DNA of 64,000 nt from positions 6,638,001 through 6,702,000 of the forward strand of contig NZ_FNSO01000004.1 in NCBI RefSeq assembly GCF_900105945.1, in the 5' to 3' direction. Positions 8,901 through 16,876 of this stretch are shown piece after piece. Origin of the DNA: Amycolatopsis tolypomycina. Lineage in GTDB: Bacteria; Actinomycetota; Actinomycetes; Mycobacteriales; Pseudonocardiaceae. How positions within the stretch are numbered: the first letter of the stretch is position 1; every line of letters starts with the position of its first letter. Under the pieces are notes generated by a model, which was not told the origin of the DNA, did no database searches, and worked only from the letters and a program-made list of their open reading frames with translations. The translations under genes and the position numbers were made by a program.

Positions 8901-11706
8901 CCGCGTGGAAGTTCGTCCCGCCGAAGCCGAACGCGCTCACCCCCGCCAACCTCGCCGGATCCGCCCATGGCCGGGCCGCCGTCGTGAACGTGAAGGGGCT
9001 CTCCGCCGCGTCCCAAGCCTCATTCGGCTTGCTCAACTGCCGCGTCGGCGGGACCACCTCGTGCCAGAGCGCCAGCGCCGCCTTGATCAGCCCCGCCAGG
9101 CCTGCCGCGCACTTCGTGTGGCCGATCTGGCTCTTCACCGATCCCAGCACGCACGACCCCGCCGCCGCGCCCGCCTCCGTGAAGAAACCGGTCAGCGTGC
9201 GCAGCTCCGTCGCGTCGCCCACCACCGTTCCCGTGCCGTGGGCCTCGACCAGACCCACGTCCGCCGGGGACACTCCCGCGTCGCGGTACGCCCGCTCCAA
9301 CGCGCGCCGCTGGCCGTCCGGGCGTGGGGCCGTCAGGCCGAGGGCCTTGCCGTCGCTGGCCGCGCCCACTCCCTTGACCAGCGCGTAGATGCGGTCGCCG
9401 TCGCGTTCGGCGTCGGTCCGGCGCTTGAGCACCAGGCACGCCACCCCCTCGCCCAGTGCGATGCCGTCGGCCGCCGCGTCGAACGGGCGGCAGCGGCCCG
9501 TCGGGGACAGCGCCCCCGCCGACGTGAACATCAGGTAGTCGTGGATGCCGTTGTGCAGGTCGACCGCGCCGCACAGGACGAGCGAGCTCGTGCCCGCGCG
9601 CAGCTCCTTCGCGGCGAGGTCCAGCGCGGCCAGCGACGAGCCGCACGCCGCGTCGACCGTGTAGTTCGCGCCGCCGAGGTCGAGGCGGTTCGCGATCCGG
9701 CCGGAGATGACGTTGGCCAGCGTGCCCGGGAACGTGTCCTCGGTCGGCTCCGGCAGCTGCGCGAGCAGCTCGGGCGGCACCTCGTCGAGGTAGCCGTCGA
9801 GCAGCGACCGCAGCGTGCCCGCGTTCGCCAGGTCGCCGCCCGCCTCCGCGCCGAACACGACGCTCGTGTGCTCGCGGTCGAAGTCCCGGTTCGCGTACCC
9901 GGCGTCGGCCAGCGCGCGGCGCGCCGTCTCCAGCGACACCAGCTGCGCCGGGTCGATGGCGCCCATCGCCGACGGCGGGATGCCGAACTCCAGCGGGTCG
10001 ACGTCCAGCGCGGGCAGGAACCCGCCCCACTTCGACGTCGACTGTCCGAAGTAGACGTCCGGGTCCCAGCGGTCGCGCGGGACCTCGGTGACGGCGTCTT
10101 CGCCGCGCAGGATGTTCGACCAGAACGCCGGCAGGTCGCGCGCCCCGGGGAACGTGCAGGCCATGCCGATGATCGCGAGGTCGCCGGAGTCCGGCAGCGG
10201 TTCCTCCGGGCGCGTGAACGCCTTCCCGGCGGTGACCTCGCGGTGCAGCTCGGCGATCGTCGTCCGGCGGTCGCGCAGGACGGCCACCTCGCCCGCCATG
10301 AACATCCCCTCGGCCAGCTGGGTGGCGACGTCGAGCGCCTCGCCGTCGCGGCGGACGCCCTTGCTCGCGACGCGCAACCGTCCGGCATTCAGCTCCTCCA
10401 GCCGCTGCCACGTTTCGGGCGTGTCCGCCAGACCGGCCTTGACCTGCGCGAACTCTGCCGTGTACGGGCTGGGCAGGCACCGCGTGCGGTGGCCGGGCGC
10501 GGTTTCCAGCGTCACGGTGGCGTCCGCGGAGAGCGCGCGTTCCTGGAACAGCCCGGTGATCGCGCCGTGCGTCACGGCTTCTTCGGTGAACAAGTACGCC
10601 GTGCCCATCAGCACCCCGGCGGCGTCGAGCGGCGCGGCCATCGCGGCGACCATGGCCGCCGAGCGGGCGTCGTGGATCCCGCCCGCGAAGAGCACCTCGA
10701 CGTCCTTGGCACCGTCGAGGACGGCCAGTTGTTCCTCCCACAGCGCGAAACTCGCCCGCGGGCCGACGTGCCCGCCGCATTCGGCGCCCTCGAAGACGAA
10801 CCGGCGGACGCCGGCGTCGAGGTACTGGCGGAGCAGGACCGGCGACGGCACGTGCAGGAACGTCGCGATCCCGTCGGCCTCCAAGGCCTTGGCCTGCCCC
10901 GGTTTCCCGCCCGCGACCAGCACGCACCGCGGCCGCGCCGCCCGGATCGCGGCCAGCTGGGCGACGCGCAGGTCGTCCGGCACGAAGCCGAGGATGCCCG
11001 CGCCCCACGGCCGGTCGCCGAGGCACTCGCCGGTCCGGGCGAGCAGCTCGGCGGTGCGCGCGCCGTTCGCCGTGGCCACCGCGACGAACGGGAAGCCGCC
11101 CGCGTCGGCGACCGCGGCCGCGAAGCCCGGCTGGTCGCTCACCCGCGTCATCGGCCCCTGGACGAGCGGCAGCGCGCTGCCCAGCGTCCGGCACAACCCC
11201 GTGCCGAGCGCGGCCTCGGGCACCTTCGCGCCGACGATCCGTCCCACATCCACAGTGGATTCGACGACGACGCCCGCCGCACCGCCGGCGAGCGCGCCCA
11301 CGGCCGTCCGCGGTCCGGCCACCCGGCCCCAGACCGGGACGTCGAAAGCGGCCAGAAGCTGTTGCAGCAGCACGAAGTCACTCAGATCGCCACCGCGGGC
11401 GACGAGCCCCAGCGCGCCACCGCGGACGGCCTCGGCGGCCGTGGCGACGTCGCCGACCTCGGCCAGTGCCCCCGCCCACGGCCCTTTCGTCCGGAGCGCG
11501 AAGGCCGCGCCGCCGGGCAGCGGGCCGTCCGTCCGCACCGCGTACGGCACCCGGACCCGGGCCGCGACCAGCCGCAGGTCTTCCGGGTCGGCGCCGTCGA
11601 GGACGCCGAGGCCGCCGCGGCGCGCGACCGCGGCGACCACGCCGGGGTCGCCGATGCCCAGGCACCGGAGCCGGCGAACGTGCGACGGCGGGACGAGCTC
11701 GGCCAT
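5935..11706 (-). CDS. PUFA-like synthase, PfaD-type enoyl reductase fused to KS-AT-ACP-KR
   Basis: A 1923-residue protein. Residues 1 to about 470 form a flavin TIM-barrel of the nitronate monooxygenase/PfaD type (GPMTRVSD, EGAECGGHVGP), which in PUFA synthases is a separate enoyl reductase. KS starts near 509 with Cys688 (DAACGSS), EAHGTGT and GHTKCAAG; AT starts near 992 with Ser1087 (GHSYGE); a single ACP carries Ser1449 in the DSIKR motif typical of PUFA synthases; KR starts near 1666 (GGARGIT) with Tyr1843. An AGGAGGT ribosome site lies 5 bases before the ATG. With the DH of the next gene, all activities for iterative reduced-chain synthesis are present. It is the first gene of the operon. 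Confidence 0.9.
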   Translation of the reverse strand: MAELVPPSHVRRLRCLGIGDPGVVAAVARRGGLGVLDGADPEDLRLVAARVRVPYAVRTDGPLPGGAAFALRTKGPWAGALAEVGDVATAAEAVRGGALGLVARGGDLSDFVLLQQLLAAFDVPVWGRVAGPRTAVGALAGGAAGVVVESTVDVGRIVGAKVPEAALGTGLCRTLGSALPLVQGPMTRVSDQPGFAAAVADAGGFPFVAVATANGARTAELLARTGECLGDRPWGAGILGFVPDDLRVAQLAAIRAARPRCVLVAGGKPGQAKALEADGIATFLHVPSPVLLRQYLDAGVRRFVFEGAECGGHVGPRASFALWEEQLAVLDGAKDVEVLFAGGIHDARSAAMVAAMAAPLDAAGVLMGTAYLFTEEAVTHGAITGLFQERALSADATVTLETAPGHRTRCLPSPYTAEFAQVKAGLADTPETWQRLEELNAGRLRVASKGVRRDGEALDVATQLAEGMFMAGEVAVLRDRRTTIAELHREVTAGKAFTRPEEPLPDSGDLAIIGMACTFPGARDLPAFWSNILRGEDAVTEVPRDRWDPDVYFGQSTSKWGGFLPALDVDPLEFGIPPSAMGAIDPAQLVSLETARRALADAGYANRDFDREHTSVVFGAEAGGDLANAGTLRSLLDGYLDEVPPELLAQLPEPTEDTFPGTLANVISGRIANRLDLGGANYTVDAACGSSLAALDLAAKELRAGTSSLVLCGAVDLHNGIHDYLMFTSAGALSPTGRCRPFDAAADGIALGEGVACLVLKRRTDAERDGDRIYALVKGVGAASDGKALGLTAPRPDGQRRALERAYRDAGVSPADVGLVEAHGTGTVVGDATELRTLTGFFTEAGAAAGSCVLGSVKSQIGHTKCAAGLAGLIKAALALWHEVVPPTRQLSKPNEAWDAAESPFTFTTAARPWADPARLAGVSAFGFGGTNFHAVLAAAPVAPDRRHGLRDWAPAAEEALVELERAVAEKQPAGRGEGAPGEPRAAGPTDPGKVAFLFPGQGSQRTGMLADLFVHFPELAELLRLAPAVAAVAFPPTAFTPEAAAAQEAALTDTRVAQPALGLVETAVVRLLGQLGVHPDFLGGHSYGELVALSVAGAFDTGTLLRLSRARAQAIAQVARPGTMAAVKAPRDALTATLVGPDVVVANHNAPEQVVLSGPVPAIERAVRRLRETGISAQRIPVACAFHSPLVAGAGEVFARALDKEKINTPRKPVWANRTAQPYHDDVRGELAAQIGAPVRFLDQIEAMYAAGARVFVEAGPGRVLSRLVTDILGDRPHTVVACGPDLASFLAALRTLADAGVDVRTDRLVRPKPPAPSATAWAVDGRSVRAPGSAVPALPPARRIRSTAMTQPAPGRDQAIVDFLRTTRELVAAQREVMLGYLGSAPAPLPVVIGPPEPQEPEQHEQQEPEAADVMSTVIDVISERTGYPADMIAVDLDLEADLSIDSIKRTEIAGTLLARLGLPADDRTDQLSRDRTAGALATHLENWLTPPPAAAPPRRYRLERVPVPLDPDPGRLRGKTVAAPDDAVRAAFAAAGADVVEADADITVLFARDLTDVFTRLKTARGTVLVAAEPDAVPGLRGLVRSAALERDGGTRLVEVTQDVAKTLVDEALSDGPPVVGHDDAGRFTIEPRPADLPSIAYSGAGPGGGELAALGLGPDSVVLLVGGARGITAHAAVAFAASGCRLELAGRTPWPGEPDDLPEDPAAMRAVLAGRGGSVAEIERRVRTVLAQREIGRTLDEIRAAGGDPTYHALDVRDADAVHRLVKDLGGRVDGVVFAAGVIDDKLMADKDERSFRTVVETKVDGARALLGALDTEPGFVAFFGSIAAVLGNRGQTDYAAANDALETLGTTWPGRAVTVHWGPWAPGTNHGGMVSPELAREYERRDVALLDPAEATAALLRELAYGTDRAVLYTASLW

Positions 11707-11911
11707 CGGCGGACCTCCTGTGCGCGGGGCGTTGCGATCTTCAGGAATAACGCACCAGGCACCGCAAACGCAATACTCGTGCTACCGTGCAAAACTGTGG
11801 AACAAGGCACGATCATGGCGTCGACCAGCACTTTTATCACCTGTGTCGCAACCGGAAAATGCATTTACCGCACCTGCGTGACAATTCGACACTGAAATAC
11901 CTGGAGCCCGC
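11707..11911. promoter_or_regulatory. Divergent promoter region of the PUFA-like cluster
   Basis: This 205-base gap lies between the divergent synthase operon and the SDR/AKR pair. It is clearly richer in A and T than the flanking genes and holds no open frame worth calling. An AGGAGGT site serves the synthase and a GGAG serves the SDR. Two CGTGC/GCACG arms occur around 11785-11818. I could not assign convincing -35/-10 pairs or a regulator site. Confidence 0.55.
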
Positions 11912-12697
11912 GTGGAACTGACTGGACGCGTGGTCGCGCTGACCGGCGCGGCACACGGAATCGGGGCCGCCATGGCCCGCCGCTTCGCCGCGGAAGGCGC
12001 GGCCGGCGTGGTCGTGTCCGACGTGGACGCCGGCGGCGCCGCGCGGGTGGCGGCCGAGATCACGGCGGCGGGCGGCCGGGCCGTCGCGGTGACCGCCGAC
12101 GCGACGTCCAAAAAGGACTTGAAGGCCCTGGTCGCGACGGCGCGCGCCGAGTTCGGCCGCATCGACGTGTTCTGTGCCAATGCGGGCGCGGCGTTCGGCA
12201 CCGGTGTGCACGCGGCCGACGAGCAGTGGCAGCGGTCGTGGGAGATCAACGTCATGCAGCACGTCCACGCAGCGCAGGCCGTGCTGCCGTCGATGCTGGC
12301 CCGCGGCGAGGGCTACCTGCTCATCACCGCATCGGGCGCCGGCCTGCTCGGCATCCCCGGCGACGCGCCGTATTCGGTCACCAAGCACGCGGCCGTCGGG
12401 CTCGCCGAGTGGCTGGCGATCACCTACCGGCCGCGCGGGGTGCGGGTCAGCGCGCTGTGCCCGCTCGGCGTCCGGACGGCGCTGCTGGAGCCCGGCATCG
12501 CCGCCGGCCACCCGGCCGCGCTGGCCATCGCCGCGGCCGCTCCGCTCATCGACCCCGAAGACGTCGCCGAAGCGGTCGTGCGCGGGCTCGGCGCGGAGGA
12601 GTTCCTGATCCTGCCGCACGAATCGGTGCGGGAGTCGTTCGCGCGCAAGGCGGGCGCGGTCGACGCGTGGATCGACGAGATGGCCGTGGGAGGCTGA
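11912..12697 (+). CDS. SDR-family NAD(P)-dependent oxidoreductase
   Basis: Short-chain dehydrogenase/reductase of 261 residues. It has the nucleotide-binding TGAAHGIG motif near residue 11, the NAGA motif and an intact catalytic set (ITASGAG serine, then YSVTK). The GTG start at 11912 has GGAG upstream. It is divergent from the synthase operon and ends one base before the aldo/keto reductase-like gene starts, so the two are probably co-transcribed. A role in reducing or oxidising the cluster product or a sugar precursor is plausible but unproved. Substrate and cofactor preference cannot be read from the sequence. Confidence 0.85.
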   Translation: MELTGRVVALTGAAHGIGAAMARRFAAEGAAGVVVSDVDAGGAARVAAEITAAGGRAVAVTADATSKKDLKALVATARAEFGRIDVFCANAGAAFGTGVHAADEQWQRSWEINVMQHVHAAQAVLPSMLARGEGYLLITASGAGLLGIPGDAPYSVTKHAAVGLAEWLAITYRPRGVRVSALCPLGVRTALLEPGIAAGHPAALAIAAAAPLIDPEDVAEAVVRGLGAEEFLILPHESVRESFARKAGAVDAWIDEMAVGG

Positions 12698-12698
12698 G

Positions 12699-13664
12699 GT
12701 GGAGTACCGCAGGGTGGGCGCGAGCGGGCTCGCCGTCAGCGAGATCGCCTACGGCAACTGGCTGACGCACGGCGTGCCCGGCTGCGTCGCGGCGGCGCTG
12801 GACGCGGGCATCACGACGTTCCACACCGCGGCGGCCTGGGACGGCGGCGCCGCGGAGGCCGCGTTCGGGAAGGCGTTCGCCGGCGTGCGCCGCGACGACC
12901 TGGTGCTGTGCACCGGCGTGTTCTGGCCGGAAGGCCCGGGCCCGAACGACGCGGGGCTGAGCCGCAAGCACGTGATCGCGTCCCTGGAGGGCTCGCTGCG
13001 GCGGCTGCGCACCGACTACGTCGACGTCTACCAGCTGCTGCGCTTCGACTACCGGACGCCGGTCGCGGAGACGTTCCTCGCGCTGTCGGATCTGGTGCGG
13101 CAGGGGAAGATCCGGTACGCCGGCACGTCGGAGTGGACGGCCGAGCAGCTGCTGCAGGCCCACGAGGCCGCGGCGCGCTACGACGTGCCGCTGATCGCCA
13201 ACCAGCCGCACTACTCGATGCTGTGGCGGGTGCCCGAGGCGCAGGTGATGCCGGTGGGCGCGCGGATCGGCGTCGGGCAGTTCGCGTCGGTGCCGCTCGC
13301 GCAGGGCGTGCTGACCGGCAAGTACCGGAACGGGCGGATCCCGGCGGGTTCGCGCGGGGCGGGGCCGTCGTCCGCGCGGCCGTTGCTCCTGCCGGAGCTG
13401 CTGGAGCGGGTGGCGCTGCTGCGCGGCGTCGCGGACGACGCGGGCCTGACGATGGCGCAGCTCGCGCTGGCCTGGACGCTGCAGCACGAGACCGTCGCGG
13501 CGGCGGTCGTCGGCGCGAGCACGCCGGAGCAGGTCACGGAGAACGCCAAGGCCGCCGGCGTCCGGCTCGACCTCGACGTGCTGACCCGGATCGACCAGCT
13601 GCTCGGCAGCTTCGTCCAGACCGACCCGCGGCTGGTGTGGTCGCCGCCGGCCCAGCTGTCCTAG
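12699..13664 (+). CDS. Aldo/keto reductase-like protein lacking the catalytic tetrad
   Basis: A 321-residue protein with a clear aldo/keto reductase barrel (LSRKHVIASLEGSLRRL, VGQFASVPLAQGVLTGKY). The four catalytic residues of the family are all replaced. The usual FDTA-x-x-Y segment reads FHTAAAW, with His42 for Asp and Trp47 for Tyr. The Lys in the LATK segment is Gly73 (VLCTGV), and the His in the YQxHR segment is Leu114 (YQLLRF). Normal NAD(P)H-dependent carbonyl reduction is therefore unlikely. The gene starts with GTG one base after the SDR stop. It may be a structural partner, a binding protein, or an enzyme with changed chemistry. Confidence 0.82.
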   Translation: MEYRRVGASGLAVSEIAYGNWLTHGVPGCVAAALDAGITTFHTAAAWDGGAAEAAFGKAFAGVRRDDLVLCTGVFWPEGPGPNDAGLSRKHVIASLEGSLRRLRTDYVDVYQLLRFDYRTPVAETFLALSDLVRQGKIRYAGTSEWTAEQLLQAHEAAARYDVPLIANQPHYSMLWRVPEAQVMPVGARIGVGQFASVPLAQGVLTGKYRNGRIPAGSRGAGPSSARPLLLPELLERVALLRGVADDAGLTMAQLALAWTLQHETVAAAVVGASTPEQVTENAKAAGVRLDLDVLTRIDQLLGSFVQTDPRLVWSPPAQLS

Positions 13665-13678
13665 CCCGCGCTGTCCGC

Positions 13679-16288
13679 TCAGCCGGCGCCGAGGCAGACG
13701 AACGGGCGCCGGAACGGGTCGACGGCGATCGCGTCGGCCAGCGCGAGCGCCGGGCTCTCCCGGACGGCCAGCGCGCGGTAGTAGTCGTCCATCGCGGCCG
13801 CCGAAGCGAGGTCGCCGACGCGCGACAGCGGCGCGATGACCGTCCGGGAGCCGCTGGCCAGCAGCGCGCTGGCGAAGCCGAGAGCTTCGTCGCCGGGCCG
13901 GATCCGGTTCATCGCGAGTTCGCAGGCGGCGAACACGACCTGCCGCGGCGGTTGCCGCAGCCCGGCCATCTCGTGGCCGAACAGGGCACCGTCGGCAAGC
14001 TCGAGCCGGGAGAAGAGCGCGTTCTCCGGCTCGTGCGCGCCGTGGGCGGCGAAGTGCGCGAGCTTGGCGCCGTCCATCGCCCGCAGCACGGACTTCACGG
14101 TGGCCTTGGCGCCGGTCATCGTCGTCGCGGTGCGGTAGTGCGTGGTGAGCTTCTCGAGTTCGCCGCGGGCGCCGGCCAGCCCGGGCCCGCGGACGAGCAC
14201 GATCTTGCGCGCCCGCGACGACTTCGTCAGCTCGGCGGCGAGCCACGCGGTCGCCGACGGCGCGACCACGGTCGGCCGCCCCCGCAGGCCCGGCAGCACG
14301 CCCCACGGCACGGCGTAGAGCGGCCCGGTCGGGACGATGACGAGTTCGCGCTCGCCGATGGAGTCGGCGAGCGGCTGGATGAGCTGCGCGTCGAGCTTGT
14401 CGGCCTGCTTGTGCGCGGAGGCCATGACGACCTCGGCGAGCCGTTCGGGCAGGTTGTCGGGAGCGAGGGCATCGAGGTCGACGTTGAGCACGCGCGCGGA
14501 CTCGGCGGCGGCCCCGGCGGACCCGAGCCGGACGAGCCGGCACTCACCCCCGGCCACGACGACGGCGACGAGCTCGTCCCCGGAGGCGGCGAAGCTGACC
14601 ATGGCCCGCTCACCGAGCCGCGCGACGACCTCGGCGAGCCCGGCCACCGGCCGCGGCCGCCCCCACCGCCCGGTGTGCCAGCCGAGCCGCTGCGCTTCCC
14701 GCAGCCGTTCGTTGTACTTCGCCCGCAGCCCGGCGATGGGGTGCCCGTCGTGCTGGGCTTCCTGGATGGCCTGCCCGAGCCCCCGCACCTCGGCAACGCG
14801 CGCGGCCAGCTCCGGATCGGTCCCGGCGGAGAGGGGTTCGTAGCGGTAGGTCTGCGCGCGGGTGCGTTCGAGCCAGACGAACAGGCGCCGCGCATCGTTG
14901 CGTTCCAGCACGAGCTTGACGGCGAGATCGGCGAGCTCCTGCCCGTGCAGCGCGGTCCCGGAGACGAGATCGAGCCCACCCATCCGGTCCCGGACGGCGT
15001 CGAGCTCGGTGAGCCCGGACCGGATCTCGGTCAGCGCCTTGGCCCGGTCGTTCTGCGCGACGGCGAGTTCGGCCCGGCAGAGCCGGCGAAGCATGCGGTA
15101 GTCGATGGGCGTGAGCTGCCCGGGCCGGGGAACCTTCCGCAGGGTTTCGACGGCCCGCTTGAGATTCCCGCGGCGGATGTCCAACCGGACGGCCAGCATG
15201 CGCGCGGTGGCGGCCTGGTCGGAGAGCTGGGGGGTCGGCATCTTCGCGGCGAGCCGGAGCGCCCGTGTCGGAAGGGCCGCCGGGATGTGTACGGTGCGCA
15301 GCGCATCACGGACGTCCGACTGCAGGCCGGCCAAGGTGGCGTTGGCAATGCAGGTCCGGCAGCCGACGCGCAGCATCTTGCGCCGTGCGGAATCGGCCAT
15401 CTGCCGCGCGAGCTCGATCTCGTCGGTCATCAACGCCGCGGCGGCCCGGTACAGCTCCGCTCGCGCCACCTCGCGGCTGATGCTCTGCTGGGCGATCAGC
15501 TTCGGCAGCACCTCGTCCAGGTGAGCGCCCGCTTCTTCGGCGAGCCCGGCTGCCAACAGCGCTTCCGCCTGCTCGAACCGAAGGCCGTCCGGAACCCCCA
15601 GCTCCAGCGCGCGGTAGGTCCGCTCGGCTTCCTCGTAGAACCGGAGAGCTTCCGGGACGTCACCGGTCCGCAGCGCGAGCATGCCCATGGTGCGCCGCAT
15701 GTCGGCAGCCACGGTGCGGAGCTCGTACTTCTCGGCGAGCTCCAGCGAACGGTTGAGATCCTTCTGAGCCGCGCTCACATTGCCCAACCTGATCTGCACC
15801 CAGGCCCGCGAGGACAGGGTCTGCACGAAGGCACCCATCCGCGCCTCGGGAGCCGGGCCGTTCGCCAGCCGGTACTCCTGGTGTGTGACGGAGACGTCGA
15901 ACGAAGCCAGGCTTTCCTCGTTGCGGCCGACGCTCATCAGCCGGGCCGCGTAGTTGTGGTTGAGAACGCCGTTGAGCTCGGCCTGCAGGACGGCGTCGGG
16001 CACCGCGTTGATGAGCAGCCGCACATCGTCGAGTCCGGCGAGTCCCGCCGCGAGGTCACCGCTGATCTCCGAGGACAGGGCCGCCATGAGGCTCGACAGC
16101 CGGATCCTGGCCACCAGCCAGTCGGTACGGTGCTCCGGCGCGACCGGGTGAATGGAGTCCAGCATCGTCATACCGCGACGAAGAAGCCGGACACCCTCTC
16201 GGTAGTGCTTCAGGCAGGACCCTTCGGCGGCTTGTCGCTGAAGGCCGCGGACCGTCTCGATGACCTCGGTCGGGTCCAGGTTCGTCAC
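13679..16288 (-). CDS. TPR-CHAT caspase-like protease
   Basis: An 869-residue protein. About residues 1-480 are helical repeats of the TPR type, for example GNVSAAQKDLNRSLELAEKY. The C-terminal CHAT domain (about 560-869) keeps both catalytic residues: His749 in HFAAHGAHE and Cys789 in VVFAACELAM. CHAT proteases are caspase relatives that cut target proteins when activated through their sensor regions. The GTG at 16286-16288 has AGGAG seven bases upstream; an earlier GTG at 16292-16294 abuts that site and is less likely. No transmembrane segment is seen. The short peptide gene 92 bases upstream on the same strand is a candidate substrate or activator. Confidence 0.87.
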   Translation of the reverse strand: MTNLDPTEVIETVRGLQRQAAEGSCLKHYREGVRLLRRGMTMLDSIHPVAPEHRTDWLVARIRLSSLMAALSSEISGDLAAGLAGLDDVRLLINAVPDAVLQAELNGVLNHNYAARLMSVGRNEESLASFDVSVTHQEYRLANGPAPEARMGAFVQTLSSRAWVQIRLGNVSAAQKDLNRSLELAEKYELRTVAADMRRTMGMLALRTGDVPEALRFYEEAERTYRALELGVPDGLRFEQAEALLAAGLAEEAGAHLDEVLPKLIAQQSISREVARAELYRAAAALMTDEIELARQMADSARRKMLRVGCRTCIANATLAGLQSDVRDALRTVHIPAALPTRALRLAAKMPTPQLSDQAATARMLAVRLDIRRGNLKRAVETLRKVPRPGQLTPIDYRMLRRLCRAELAVAQNDRAKALTEIRSGLTELDAVRDRMGGLDLVSGTALHGQELADLAVKLVLERNDARRLFVWLERTRAQTYRYEPLSAGTDPELAARVAEVRGLGQAIQEAQHDGHPIAGLRAKYNERLREAQRLGWHTGRWGRPRPVAGLAEVVARLGERAMVSFAASGDELVAVVVAGGECRLVRLGSAGAAAESARVLNVDLDALAPDNLPERLAEVVMASAHKQADKLDAQLIQPLADSIGERELVIVPTGPLYAVPWGVLPGLRGRPTVVAPSATAWLAAELTKSSRARKIVLVRGPGLAGARGELEKLTTHYRTATTMTGAKATVKSVLRAMDGAKLAHFAAHGAHEPENALFSRLELADGALFGHEMAGLRQPPRQVVFAACELAMNRIRPGDEALGFASALLASGSRTVIAPLSRVGDLASAAAMDDYYRALAVRESPALALADAIAVDPFRRPFVCLGAG

Positions 16289-16380
16289 AGGCACACTCCT
16301 ATGACATCACAGCAAGTCGCAGAAGAAAGCCCGCCTGCCAGGCGAAGATCGGCAGGCGGGCGGTCACGAATCGGTGAAGG

Positions 16381-16557
16381 TCAGGGCTTGACGACCTGGT
16401 AGCACGGGTTGCCGCAGTTCGGCACCACGATCGGGCCGTCCTTCGGCTTCTCCGGGACGTGGTCGATGTGCACCCAGCCGTGCTCATCCGGCTCCGGACC
16501 GGCCTGCCCGACCGGCTCCGGGGCTTCCTCGGGCTTGACATCCGTGGGCGTCGACAT
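16381..16557 (-). CDS. Small acidic Pro-rich peptide with C-terminal CxxxC, next to the CHAT protease
   Basis: A 58-residue reading frame. The ATG at 16555-16557 has a good ribosome site (GGAGAGGAG) a few bases upstream and the frame ends in TGA. The first 40 residues are rich in Pro, Glu and Asp (KPEEAPEPVGQAGPEPDEHG); a HGWVHIDHVPEKPKDGP stretch follows, and the end reads VPNCGNPCYQVVKP with Cys48 and Cys52. No signal peptide or membrane segment is seen. Its position immediately upstream of the TPR-CHAT gene suggests co-transcription and that it is a substrate, activator or inhibitor of the protease. A modified-peptide precursor is a less supported alternative because no modifying enzyme is adjacent. 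Confidence 0.7.
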   Translation of the reverse strand: MSTPTDVKPEEAPEPVGQAGPEPDEHGWVHIDHVPEKPKDGPIVVPNCGNPCYQVVKP

Positions 16558-16876
16558 GGTCGATCTCCTCTCCCCTGGGGATCTTCATGGGGACGCGGCC
16601 GTGACGGTGAGTCCCCCTAGACGCGGGGCCCTCTCCCCGCGAACGGCCCAATAGTTTCACATCGGAGCAATGATCGGGAGAGTTTTCGCTACGGAAAGTC
16701 AGTCCAACCGGCGTGAGCTGGCTCGATGTCTCGATCGGAACGTCCTAATGGGTGAAGTCTGTAACGACGTCCACTCCGGACGTGCATCCGTGCAGCTAGA
16801 GGCCCTTCCAGCGGCACGTGTTGCCCCGGGTACGGAACGTGACAACCCCCCGGCTTCGAGCGTCCTGTTTGGACGG
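16558..16876. other. Intergenic region upstream of the peptide/CHAT genes
   Basis: About 320 bases without a credible gene. It should contain the promoter of the peptide/CHAT unit (minus strand). A short inverted repeat (ACGTCC/GGACGT) lies near 16769-16785. I could not fix a -35/-10 pair, and the open frames that cross it show no protein-like features. Confidence 0.5.

Noticed and set aside
5935..11706. Classical enediyne synthase
   Set aside because: The domain order differs: there is a PfaD-like N-terminus and no DH or cis thioesterase partner genes of the enediyne cassette. PUFA-like is a better fit.
12546..14543. Long minus-strand open frame, and similar long frames across the synthases, the AKR-like and the CHAT genes
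   Set aside because: These are Arg/Ala/Pro-rich antisense or out-of-frame shadows of real genes, a normal effect of very high GC content. They lack domains and ribosome sites.
16381..16557. The 58-residue peptide as a lanthipeptide or other RiPP precursor
   Set aside because: No modification enzyme, leader peptidase of known type or transporter is adjacent. Partnership with the CHAT protease is the simpler reading.
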